The position numbers and the translations under genes are program-made. A DNA stretch of 64,000 nt from SpSt-333 sp964371615 (GTDB lineage Bacteria; Bacteroidota; Ignavibacteria; UBA10030; UBA8401), in NCBI GenBank assembly GCA_964371615.1, contig CAYJMS010000001.1, positions 248,001 through 312,000 of the forward strand. The letters are read 5' to 3'. This document shows, one piece after another, positions 43,624 through 50,725 of this stretch. The notes below the pieces were generated by a model that worked only from the letters and a program-made list of their open reading frames with translations, ran no database searches and was not told where the DNA came from. Within the stretch, counting starts at the first letter, position 1; every line of letters starts with the position of its first letter.

Positions 43624-44781
43624 ATGGAACTCTGGCAAGAAATGCTCAGAGCAAGCGTGGACAGCGGTAAAGATCTTGTCGATCGGTTCGGCTTTGAGCC
43701 CGAACTCGCAGAAAAACTCAACACGCTTTTTCATACACGGATCAATCCCTATTACCTGAGCCTTATCCGGTATCCGGGAGATCCCATTTGGCTCCAGTGC
43801 ATTCCCGACGCAAAGGAATTGGAGGAGGACGGTTTTCCCGACGATCCTTTGAACGAAGATGCGCACAGTCCCGTTCCGAGCATTACGCACCGGTATCCGG
43901 ACCGCGTTCTGTTCCTGACGACGAGCCAGTGTTCCATGTACTGTCGTTTCTGCACACGCAAACGAAAAGTGGGTGACAGCGGAAAGATCAGCATGAAATA
44001 TATCCAGTCCGGCCTGGATTACATTGCTGCTCATCCCGAGATTCGCGACGTCATTCTCTCCGGCGGCGATCCGCTGATGCTGACCGACGTGATGCTGGAA
44101 AAAGTTGTGGCCGGTCTCCGCGCCATTCCACATGTAGAGATCATCCGTCTCGGTACAAAGATGCCGTGCGTTCTTCCGCAGCGTATTACGCCGAATCTGG
44201 TCAACATGCTGAAGAAGTATCATCCTATCTATGTCAACACGCACTTCAATCATCCGTGGGAATGCACCCCGGAAGCGGAAAAGGCATGCACCATGCTCGC
44301 CGATGCCGGCATTCCGGTCGGCAACCAGGCGGTATTGATGAAAGGGGTCAACGACGATCCCGATGTGATGCTGGAACTGATGCGCAAATTACTCAAGATG
44401 CGTGTCCGTCCGTACTACCTCTATCAGGCGGACATTACCAAAGGCGCGAACCATTTCCGCACGCCGGTCAGCGTTGGGCTGGAGATCATGGACAAACTGC
44501 GCGGACACACGTCCGGACTTGCCATTCCCGCGTACGTTATCGATGCTCCCGGCGGCGGGGGAAAGATCCCGATCCTTCCGCAGTATGTCCTCGGCCGGAA
44601 TGGGAATAAGATCATCATGCGCAATTACAAGTATGAGATCTACGAATATCCCGATGTGGAAGAGGAAGAGAAGAAGATCACCGATCCTCAGCATGTCGAG
44701 AAGAAATATCTCCGCAAACGCAAGAGCGTCCAGCGGAAGAAGACATACAAGAAGGAAAAACAGGAAGTGCCTGTGCAATAA
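43624..44781 (+). CDS. kamA: KamA-family radical SAM aminomutase, predicted lysine 2,3-aminomutase
   Basis: 385 residues. The radical-SAM cluster motif CxxxCxxC is Cys103, Cys107, Cys110 (CSMYCRFCTRKRKVG), with SGGDPLML in the SAM-binding region. The PLP lysine is Lys314 in DAPGGGGKIP. Asp270 (LYQADI) and Asp307 (VIDAPG) sit 37 residues apart, like Asp293 and Asp330 of clostridial lysine 2,3-aminomutase, which contact the lysine side-chain amine; glutamate 2,3-aminomutases have Lys and Asn there. Lysine is thus the predicted substrate and beta-lysine the product. The basic C-terminal tail (KKYLRKRKSVQRKKTYKKEK) is unusual. A strong terminator follows. Confidence 0.88.
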   Translation: MELWQEMLRASVDSGKDLVDRFGFEPELAEKLNTLFHTRINPYYLSLIRYPGDPIWLQCIPDAKELEEDGFPDDPLNEDAHSPVPSITHRYPDRVLFLTTSQCSMYCRFCTRKRKVGDSGKISMKYIQSGLDYIAAHPEIRDVILSGGDPLMLTDVMLEKVVAGLRAIPHVEIIRLGTKMPCVLPQRITPNLVNMLKKYHPIYVNTHFNHPWECTPEAEKACTMLADAGIPVGNQAVLMKGVNDDPDVMLELMRKLLKMRVRPYYLYQADITKGANHFRTPVSVGLEIMDKLRGHTSGLAIPAYVIDAPGGGGKIPILPQYVLGRNGNKIIMRNYKYEIYEYPDVEEEEKKITDPQHVEKKYLRKRKSVQRKKTYKKEKQEVPVQ

Positions 44782-44788
44782 TCTTCAC

Positions 44789-44812
44789 AGTCCCGCTTCG
44801 GCGGGACTTTTT
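44789..44812 (+). terminator. terminator after the KamA gene
   Basis: AGTCCCGC (44789-44796), a TTCG tetraloop, GCGGGACT (44801-44808), then a run of five T. The stem is perfect and C(UUCG)G is an exceptionally stable loop. It closes the four-gene cassette. Confidence 0.9.
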
Positions 44813-44839
44813 GTTTTAAAGCATCTCACACTAAGCCAC

Positions 44840-45080
44840 AAAATGTAGTGGGCCATCCATTCATGGGTGGCTAATATTACATATTTAATTGAAAAACACA
44901 TATTTCATTTGGGCAATCAAGAATGATTGCCCCACATGAAAATTGTTTTATAAACAAACCAATGAATGTGGGCCGACCATTCCTGGTTGGCCAATTTTAT
45001 GTATCATTTACCATAATGAAAAACAATACATTGGGCAATCAGGAATGATTGCCCCACAAAAAAATGATTTTGTTTGTGAC
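44840..45080. repeat. tandem ~120-bp duplication with palindromes of alternating orientation
   Basis: Four palindromes at about 61-bp spacing: GGCCATCCA/TGGGTGGC around TTCA (44850-44872), GGGCAATCA/TGATTGCCC around AGAA (44911-44932), GGCCGACCA/TGGTTGGCC around TTCC (44971-44992), and GGGCAATCA/TGATTGCCC around GGAA (45033-45054). Copies 1 and 3 have the reverse-complement core of copies 2 and 4. Stem bases vary but pairing is kept, partly by G-T wobble. Confidence 0.75.
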
Positions 45081-45260
45081 CTTTGCGATACCTTTGCGCA
45101 CTTTGCGGTTATCGCTTTTCAGTTTACATTTTTCTAATCACTATTATACCGCCCCGTAGGGGCGGCCTGTTTTTTATAAAAATCAATTTGCGCATTGTGC
45201 GGTTAGCGCATTAATGGAACCTATCAAAACATATGATATCATTGTTTTTAATAACTGTTT

Positions 45261-45280
45261 GGCGGACAGGAATGTCCGCC
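45261..45280 (+). repeat. single palindrome of the same family
   Basis: GGCGGACA and TGTCCGCC pair perfectly around a GGAA loop. The loop and architecture match the copies at 44911 and 45033 while the stem sequence is different. Confidence 0.65.
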
Positions 45281-45472
45281 CTACCGTGATTTGTCTTTGC
45301 GTCTTTTGCGACACCTTTGCGCACTTTTCGGTTATCACTTTCTTGGAATAGATCCTAAAATATTCAAATCCCAAAATCATAAAATCATAAAATTGTAAAA
45401 TGTTAAGGTCTCTCACCTAATTCCTTGTTATATTCCTGAAATCATAAAATCACCAAATCATAAAATCATATA

Positions 45473-46030
45473 ATGTCCCTTTCTCCCAAAACTATTTTTC
45501 CATTGCTCGGCTATACCGTGCTGCTGTATCTGTTGCTGCTTGCCGCATTCAACCTCTATGAACCGAAATATAATTTCGATCTTCCGAATCTGCTCTGGTT
45601 CACACATCTGATGCTGCTTTATATCCATGAAGCGGGACATTTATTTTTCTCCATTTTCGGCAGGACGATAACGATCCTCGGCGGATCATTGATGCAGGTT
45701 CTTGCTCCTTTTGCGTGGTATTTCGTGGCACTGTATGAACAATCCCGCCTTTCCAACGTTGCCCTGGTCTTTACCGGGATCAGTCTCATCGACGTCAGCA
45801 TTTATATAAAGGACGCCGCGGTGCTGCAATTGCCGCTGATCGGCGGATTAAGCAAAACGCACCACGACTGGCTGAACCTTTTAAACCAATGGGAGATGCT
45901 TGATTGGAGTTGGGGATTGGGAGAAATCATTTTCTGGATCGGCATGGTGGTTTCTCTCTATGGTATCGGTAACGGTATGTATTCAGTCATTCTTGATTCC
46001 AAACACAACGACGATACAGTAGAAGGATAG
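45473..46030 (+). CDS. small integral membrane protein with HEAGH zinc-metalloprotease-like motif
   Basis: 185 residues with about four membrane segments. The motif HEAGH (residues 52-56), inside the stretch LLYIHEAGHLFFSIFG, is the HExxH zinc site used by intramembrane (M50-type) and other metallopeptidases. KTHHDWLNLLNQ lies at about residues 128-139 and could supply another ligand. No PDZ domain is present and the protein is shorter than most M50 proteases. The start codon abuts an AT-rich repeat array, with no clear ribosome-binding site. It could also be a non-proteolytic M50-like membrane protein. Confidence 0.65.
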   Translation: MSLSPKTIFPLLGYTVLLYLLLLAAFNLYEPKYNFDLPNLLWFTHLMLLYIHEAGHLFFSIFGRTITILGGSLMQVLAPFAWYFVALYEQSRLSNVALVFTGISLIDVSIYIKDAAVLQLPLIGGLSKTHHDWLNLLNQWEMLDWSWGLGEIIFWIGMVVSLYGIGNGMYSVILDSKHNDDTVEG

Positions 46031-46102
46031 AGGATTGTTCTTTCATTCCCGCCTCATCAACATCCGATTGTAACACGCCACATTTTTTTCTACATTCAAT
46101 CC

Positions 46103-47962
46103 ATGCGCATCCCCCAGGAAACCATCGATCAGATCAGAAATGCCGTCGATATTGTGGAATATATCGGATCGATCGTCCGTTTAAAAAAGCGTGGGAAGGA
46201 TTATCTCGGTTTATGTCCCTTCCATAACGAAAAAACTCCCTCGTTTACTGTCAGTCCCACCAAACAACTCTTTTACTGCTTCGGCTGCCACCGCGGCGGT
46301 GATGTGGTGAAGTTTGTAATGGAGCATGATAAATCCGGTTACATCGAAGCGCTGGAAACACTCGCCGAACGGGCAGGGATCGCTATCACCAGAACGGAAG
46401 AAGCCTATGAATCGGCCAACGAAACGGAAAAACTGTACAGCGTCATGTCGTTTGCTGCCCGGTCGTTCTATAATAATCTCACTAAATCCACCGAAGGGGA
46501 TTTTGCGCTGCAGTATTTTAAAGAGAGGGGATTTACTTCTCAGACAATGACCGCTTTCGGTCTCGGATATTCACTCAGGGGATGGGAATCCCTCGTCGGC
46601 GCTGCGGAGAAGGAGGGAATTGTGCAAGAAGATCTCGAGAAAGTCGGATTGATCAAACGGCGTGAGGACGGATCGGCGTACGATACATTCCGCGGCAGGG
46701 CTATGTTCCCGATCTTCAATACCACCGGTAGAGTAATCGCATTCGGTGCGCGCAAATTGTATGAGGATGATACGCTCGGCAAGTACATCAATTCCTCCGA
46801 AACGCCGATCTACCATAAAAGTAAAGTGTTGTACGGTTTGTCGCAGTCAAAGGAATCGATCCGGCAGCGCGATTTTGTCGTGATGGTCGAAGGATACGCC
46901 GATCTTATTTCCGTCTTTCAGGCGGGGACCAAAAACATCGTCGCCTCCAGCGGCACCGCATTGACATCGGAACAGATACAACTCATCTCCCGCTATACAA
47001 AAAATATCACACTGGTGTACGATGCAGACTCAGCCGGCGCAAACGCTATGATGCGGGGTGTCGATCTCATTCTCGAAGGGGGACTCGATGTACGTATCGT
47101 TCAACTTCCCGATAACGAAGATCCGGACTCGTTCATTCGTAAGCATGGAGGGGATGCGTTCGAGGAATTGCTGAAAAAATCAGTCTCGTTTATCGAATAC
47201 AAAGCAAACGAATTCCGGCGGTCCGGCAAGTTCGAATCCCCGGAGGGAAAAGCGGAAGCAGTGCGGGGATTGGTGCAATCGATTGCCAGAATACCCGATC
47301 CCTTAAAGAGATCATTCTTTATTAAGGATGTCTCCGAAAAGTACGACCTGTACGAATCGATGCTCCTCGGCGAACTGGAAAAAATGACGCGGAAAGTTCC
47401 GGAGCGGTTTACCGCCGTTGTACGCACAGAGAAAGAGAAGAGCCCTGCTCCGGAATCCGCGCCAACGGTGCCCGATGAATTACCGGTGGAGGAACGGGAT
47501 CTCTTTTCGGCAATATTCGAAGATCCGAAGGAGATGATTCCGTTTATCTTTCGTGATGTTCAGCCGAAGGAATTCTTGCACCCCGTTTCGCAAAAACTGG
47601 CGGTGATTATGCTCGATCTTTTTGATGAATCCGGAGCGGTAGCATTGGACCGTATATTGCAGCGGCTCGATCATGAGAAGGAAAAGTCCATCATCTCCGC
47701 CATTGCGTTCAACCGCTATCAGCTGAGTGAGCGATGGAACGATATCGGTGCAAAGTTGCATGACTCACGGTTGTACGAGATCGCCCTTGGAGCGATAAAA
47801 TCGCTGAAGCGTAAACATCTCGAAAAGGAGTTGCATGAGAACAGGATCGCCATGAAGAATGCATCGCTGACCGGCGCCGATCCGATGCCTTTCCTGAAAC
47901 AGCAGCAGGAGTTGTTCGCGAAATTAAAAGAGGTCGATGCGTTGAAGTTGATGAAGGGGTGA
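46103..47962 (+). CDS. dnaG: DNA primase
   Basis: 619 residues, full length. The CHC2 zinc finger is Cys38, His41, Cys59 and Cys62 (CPFHNEKTPSFTVSPT, FYCFGCHRGG). The TOPRIM catalytic region has VEGYADLISVFQAG, ASSGTALTSEQIQL and LVYDADSAGANAMMRG. A C-terminal helicase-binding region (about residues 450-619) follows. It synthesises RNA primers for replication. rpoD and rpsU, frequent neighbours of dnaG elsewhere, are absent. Confidence 0.96.
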   Translation: MRIPQETIDQIRNAVDIVEYIGSIVRLKKRGKDYLGLCPFHNEKTPSFTVSPTKQLFYCFGCHRGGDVVKFVMEHDKSGYIEALETLAERAGIAITRTEEAYESANETEKLYSVMSFAARSFYNNLTKSTEGDFALQYFKERGFTSQTMTAFGLGYSLRGWESLVGAAEKEGIVQEDLEKVGLIKRREDGSAYDTFRGRAMFPIFNTTGRVIAFGARKLYEDDTLGKYINSSETPIYHKSKVLYGLSQSKESIRQRDFVVMVEGYADLISVFQAGTKNIVASSGTALTSEQIQLISRYTKNITLVYDADSAGANAMMRGVDLILEGGLDVRIVQLPDNEDPDSFIRKHGGDAFEELLKKSVSFIEYKANEFRRSGKFESPEGKAEAVRGLVQSIARIPDPLKRSFFIKDVSEKYDLYESMLLGELEKMTRKVPERFTAVVRTEKEKSPAPESAPTVPDELPVEERDLFSAIFEDPKEMIPFIFRDVQPKEFLHPVSQKLAVIMLDLFDESGAVALDRILQRLDHEKEKSIISAIAFNRYQLSERWNDIGAKLHDSRLYEIALGAIKSLKRKHLEKELHENRIAMKNASLTGADPMPFLKQQQELFAKLKEVDALKLMKG

Positions 47963-47968
47963 TTTTAC

Positions 47969-48021
47969 AGATCCCCGGTATCTTATAGATCCCCGGAATC
48001 TTTAAGATTCCTGGGATCTTT
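47969..48021 (+). terminator. hairpin repeats after dnaG, possible terminator
   Basis: AGATCCCCGGAATCTT (47987-48002) pairs with AAGATTCCTGGGATCT (48004-48019) with one mismatch and almost no loop. It is preceded by a near copy of the left arm (47969-47984). No strong T run follows, so termination is uncertain. Confidence 0.5.
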
Positions 48022-48034
48022 AAAGACTAGAAGG

Positions 48035-48223
48035 CATCTCAAAAACGATTGTCATTGCGAGGGAGTCCGTCGTACGACAGACGACCGAAGCAATCTTTTC
48101 ACTATTATAAAAAGAGAAAAGTGAGATTGTTCCGCCTTTTGAATCCCGCTCTGAGCGGAATCCAAATAGCGGGACTTCGCCAAAAAACGGCTCGCAATGA
48201 CGTTGAATTAGGTTTTTGAGTTG
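48035..48223. repeat. inverted-repeat-bounded intergenic element (copy 2)
   Basis: A 189-bp element bounded by CATCTCAAAAAC (48035-48046) and GTTTTTGAGTTG (48212-48223), which pair with one mismatch. Within it GTCATTGCGAG (48051-48061) pairs perfectly with CTCGCAATGAC (48191-48201). Internal stems include GCAATCTTTTCAC with GTGAGATTGTT. It shares the terminal CATCTCAAAA with the element at 15759-15889 and the CGCAATGAC core with the region at 34287-34367. Confidence 0.7.
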
Positions 48224-48241
48224 ACTTCTAAATAAATACTC

Positions 48242-49426
48242 ATGAGCACCGATAACTTCTACGACGACCTTCCCGTTGTCAGTAATTTTACATTCATCTC
48301 GGATCCGTCGATCTATTCTCCGCTGCCCGACGACTGGCTCCTTGCCGTTTCCGATGTTAAAAATTCCACCGAACTGATCCGTGCGGGACGATACAAGGAA
48401 GTGAATCTTGTCGGCGCATCGTCCATTATGGCGCTGCTGAACATTGATCGCACTGTTGCGCTGCCGTTCATCTTCGGCGGGGACGGGGCCGTGGTCTGTA
48501 TCCCACCGTCGTTTGCCGCGAAAGCCCGTCAATCTCTCGCTGCTACACGACTTATGGCAAAAGACTCGTTCGGCATCGAACTGCGTGTCGGTATTGTTCC
48601 TATTTCCTACATCCGTGCACAGGGATTCGATGTCCGTGTTGCCCGCTGCATCATGTCGGGAACATACGTCCAACCGGTATTCGAAGGGGGAGGAATTCAC
48701 TTTGCAGAAGAGTGTCTGAAAGATCCCCATGCGGATGAACAATTTGGAATTGATACTGAGTATATCACCACAGCGGCAGATTTCAGCGGATTGGAATGCC
48801 GGTGGAACAATGTTCCGAGCCGTCACGGAGAGATTGTTTCGGTTATTGTTCAGGCAGTAGGGAAACAGGAGAATGAGCGGAATGATCTCTATCGCGAAGT
48901 ACTGGAACGGATCGAAACGATCTACGGCAATGATTCGCAATGTCATCCTGTACGCGAGGAGTTACTCACCATGTCGCTGCGGGGAAAAGAGTTGATGGGA
49001 GAATCGCGCATCCGTTCTTTTGCAAAAGGATGGTTCTACAGAATTCGCTATTGGTTTATTGTCCGGTGGGGAGTGATTGCGGGGAAATACCTGATGGGAA
49101 ACAATGTCCGTACTGCATCGACCGATTGGGGTGCATATAAAAGGACATTGGTAGCGAATACCGATTTTAAGAAGTTCGACGACAAGCTCAGGTTCACTGT
49201 TTCCGGAAACGCGGAGCAGAGAGTGCAATTGACGGAATATCTTGACCAATGTTTGCAGGAAAGACGCGCTGTCTATGGAATGCATTCCGCCGATTGTGCG
49301 CTGGTGACCTGCCTGATCTTCAATTACAACGAATCGCACGTGCATCTTGTCGATTCCGTCAACGGCGGATATGCAAATGCAGCGCGGCAGTTAAAAGAGA
49401 GAATGGCAAGTCTTTTAAAATTATAG
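48242..49426 (+). CDS. DUF3095 protein, class III nucleotide cyclase-like
   Basis: 394 residues matching the DUF3095 pattern: NFYDDLPVVSNF, YSPLPDDWLLAVSDVKNSTE, GRYKEVNLVGASSIMALLN and PFIFGGDGAVVCIPPS. Asp38 and Asp81 are placed like the two metal-binding aspartates of class III adenylate/guanylate cyclases (SDVKNST and GGDGA). A C-terminal ~170-residue region (from about residue 225) has no obvious family. No signal peptide, so cytoplasmic. Cyclase activity has not been established for the family as far as I know. Confidence 0.82.
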   Translation: MSTDNFYDDLPVVSNFTFISDPSIYSPLPDDWLLAVSDVKNSTELIRAGRYKEVNLVGASSIMALLNIDRTVALPFIFGGDGAVVCIPPSFAAKARQSLAATRLMAKDSFGIELRVGIVPISYIRAQGFDVRVARCIMSGTYVQPVFEGGGIHFAEECLKDPHADEQFGIDTEYITTAADFSGLECRWNNVPSRHGEIVSVIVQAVGKQENERNDLYREVLERIETIYGNDSQCHPVREELLTMSLRGKELMGESRIRSFAKGWFYRIRYWFIVRWGVIAGKYLMGNNVRTASTDWGAYKRTLVANTDFKKFDDKLRFTVSGNAEQRVQLTEYLDQCLQERRAVYGMHSADCALVTCLIFNYNESHVHLVDSVNGGYANAARQLKERMASLLKL

Positions 49427-49462
49427 ATTCCCGTTTTCTGGGAGAAAACGGGAATTATATTT
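49427..49462 (+). terminator. terminator after the DUF3095 gene
   Basis: A perfect 13-bp stem, ATTCCCGTTTTCT (49427-49439) and AGAAAACGGGAAT (49443-49455), around a GGG loop, followed by TATATTTT. It begins at the stop codon. Confidence 0.8.
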
Positions 49463-49602
49463 TGGTGAACCGTGAAAACCGATTATGGTGTCCTTTATCC
49501 TTGCGGAAGTTCTCGGTAAATCTACAATGACTTGTTTTTTGTATTGATATTCCGAATAAATACGACGATCTTTTTCGGTCTCGAAAATTTTCCGGAGAAC
49601 TT

Positions 49603-49992
49603 ATGATTCGAATTCTCACACTGGTAGTGATGTTTGTCTGCCTCGCTTTTCTGACGGCGGGTTGCACCAAGGACGATCCGACCGGCCCCATTCCGGTTCC
49701 CGGACCTCCCGATTTTTCCGGACAATGGTCCGGAACCATCGACGCCATCGGGGCGCCTGTCGCATTCTCTGTCACGGACGCAGACGGTATCATCCATGGA
49801 TCGGGTTACGTCGGCACCATTCCCGTTGCCGTAAGCGGTCAGAAAATGTATCCCAATTTGAAATTCACTTTTTCCTCGACCGGATTTCAACCTGCCGTGT
49901 TCGAGGGGAAGTTCACGACACTCACAACCGTTACGGGATCGATCAACGGTTCGGGATTCGTCAGCACTTCCGTTGTTTTGACAAAGAATTGA
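49603..49992 (+). CDS. small lipoprotein of unknown function
   Basis: 129 residues. The signal peptide ends in a canonical lipobox, LTAGC, with the lipidated cysteine at residue 20, followed by a proline/glycine-rich spacer (DDPTGPIPVPGPPDF). The remaining ~90 residues are polar and beta-rich, with FSGQWSGTIDAIG and GSINGSGFVS, resembling a small beta-barrel or lipocalin-like fold. I do not recognise a family. The next gene, an outer-membrane-type protein, starts three bases after its stop, so the two probably act together in the envelope. Confidence 0.75.
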   Translation: MIRILTLVVMFVCLAFLTAGCTKDDPTGPIPVPGPPDFSGQWSGTIDAIGAPVAFSVTDADGIIHGSGYVGTIPVAVSGQKMYPNLKFTFSSTGFQPAVFEGKFTTLTTVTGSINGSGFVSTSVVLTKN

Positions 49993-49994
49993 GT

Positions 49995-50645
49995 ATGATG
50001 ATGAAAAATAAATATTTCAGTGCCGTCATGGCAGCGCTGTTCTTTCTGTTACCGGCAATATCAAATGCGCAATTCGATTCATTGAAATTTATCAGAATCA
50101 GCGGCGGTATGGCGGATCCCAGAGGACCGATTTCATTCTACGATTATTGGAAGATCGGCTTCCATGCTGAAGGCGAGGCTGTTTTCAAACTTTCGGAGCA
50201 GCACGATTTGATCTTGGCGGCGGAATACAACTTCTTTCCGTTCGATGAAGACCGTTTCTTTCAGAAGATCAAAATGGATAATCGTGGAGTGAGCGTAGAC
50301 GGAGCTACCAGTTCGCTTATTGTCATAACCGGCAACATCAACTATGGTTATTTTGGAAAGGGTGATGAAAGTACGACAAAATCACGCCCGTACGTTTCGA
50401 TGGGTGCGGGAGGAATCATCTCATTAACATCGGAGTCAAAAGTGAATTATCCGCTTGCGCCGAAAACGGGAGAGGGAAAATTCTCCATATCACCGTGTAT
50501 TCGGATCGGGTTTGGACTTCAAACGTCGTTAACGGAGATTTTCTCCTGGTTTGCCGAAGTGAATTATTTGTATGGAGTTCTGGCAGACAATAGTATCAAT
50601 ACCGATTTCGCCACTTTCCGAGCAGGAGTGTCGTTCGTTCCATAG
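49995..50645 (+). CDS. probable outer-membrane beta-barrel protein
   Basis: 216 residues with a signal peptide (cleavage near AISNAQ). The mature part alternates aromatic and polar residues and ends in SFVP with aromatic residues typical of outer-membrane strands (FRAGVSFVP). Segments such as LILAAEYNFFPF, RPYVSMGAGGII and IRIGFGLQTSL look like transmembrane beta strands of a small 8-10-stranded barrel. It starts at one of three consecutive ATG codons right after the small lipoprotein gene. Function unknown. Confidence 0.78.
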   Translation: MMMKNKYFSAVMAALFFLLPAISNAQFDSLKFIRISGGMADPRGPISFYDYWKIGFHAEGEAVFKLSEQHDLILAAEYNFFPFDEDRFFQKIKMDNRGVSVDGATSSLIVITGNINYGYFGKGDESTTKSRPYVSMGAGGIISLTSESKVNYPLAPKTGEGKFSISPCIRIGFGLQTSLTEIFSWFAEVNYLYGVLADNSINTDFATFRAGVSFVP

Positions 50646-50671
50646 ACGGTTCCACGCTGATCTTATGCAAC

Positions 50672-50700
50672 AAAAAACCCGGGAACATCCCGGGTTTTTT
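50672..50700. terminator. bidirectional terminator between barrel-protein gene and icd
   Basis: AAAAAACCCGGGA (50672-50684) and TCCCGGGTTTTTT (50688-50700) form a perfect 13-bp stem with an ACA loop. The A and T runs make it functional on both strands, serving the plus-strand barrel gene and the minus-strand icd, which converge here. Confidence 0.9.
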
Positions 50701-50725
50701 GTTGTGCGGTAAATGATTCGAAGGA

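Larger units (their letters stand above)
44782..45472. repeat. 691-bp gene-free repeat field
   Basis: No gene is supported here. Contents in order: the KamA terminator; a ~120-bp unit repeated twice in tandem (about 44840-44960 and 44961-45080) carrying palindromes; TTTGCG-type arrays at 45069-45120, 45186-45210 and 45290-45345; a CCGCCCC-GTA-GGGGCGG hairpin followed by T residues (45149-45176); a further palindrome at 45261-45280; and AATCATAAA-type AT-rich arrays (45360-45400 and 45438-45472) that run up to the next start codon. Short open frames here have no coding signal. Confidence 0.75.

Noticed and set aside
44840..45080. CRISPR-like array
   Set aside because: Only two diverged ~120-bp units with palindromes; no identical short repeats with unique spacers and no cas genes nearby.
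44943..45137. 64-codon frame in the repeat field
   Set aside because: Built from the duplicated palindrome unit, with no start signal or coding composition.
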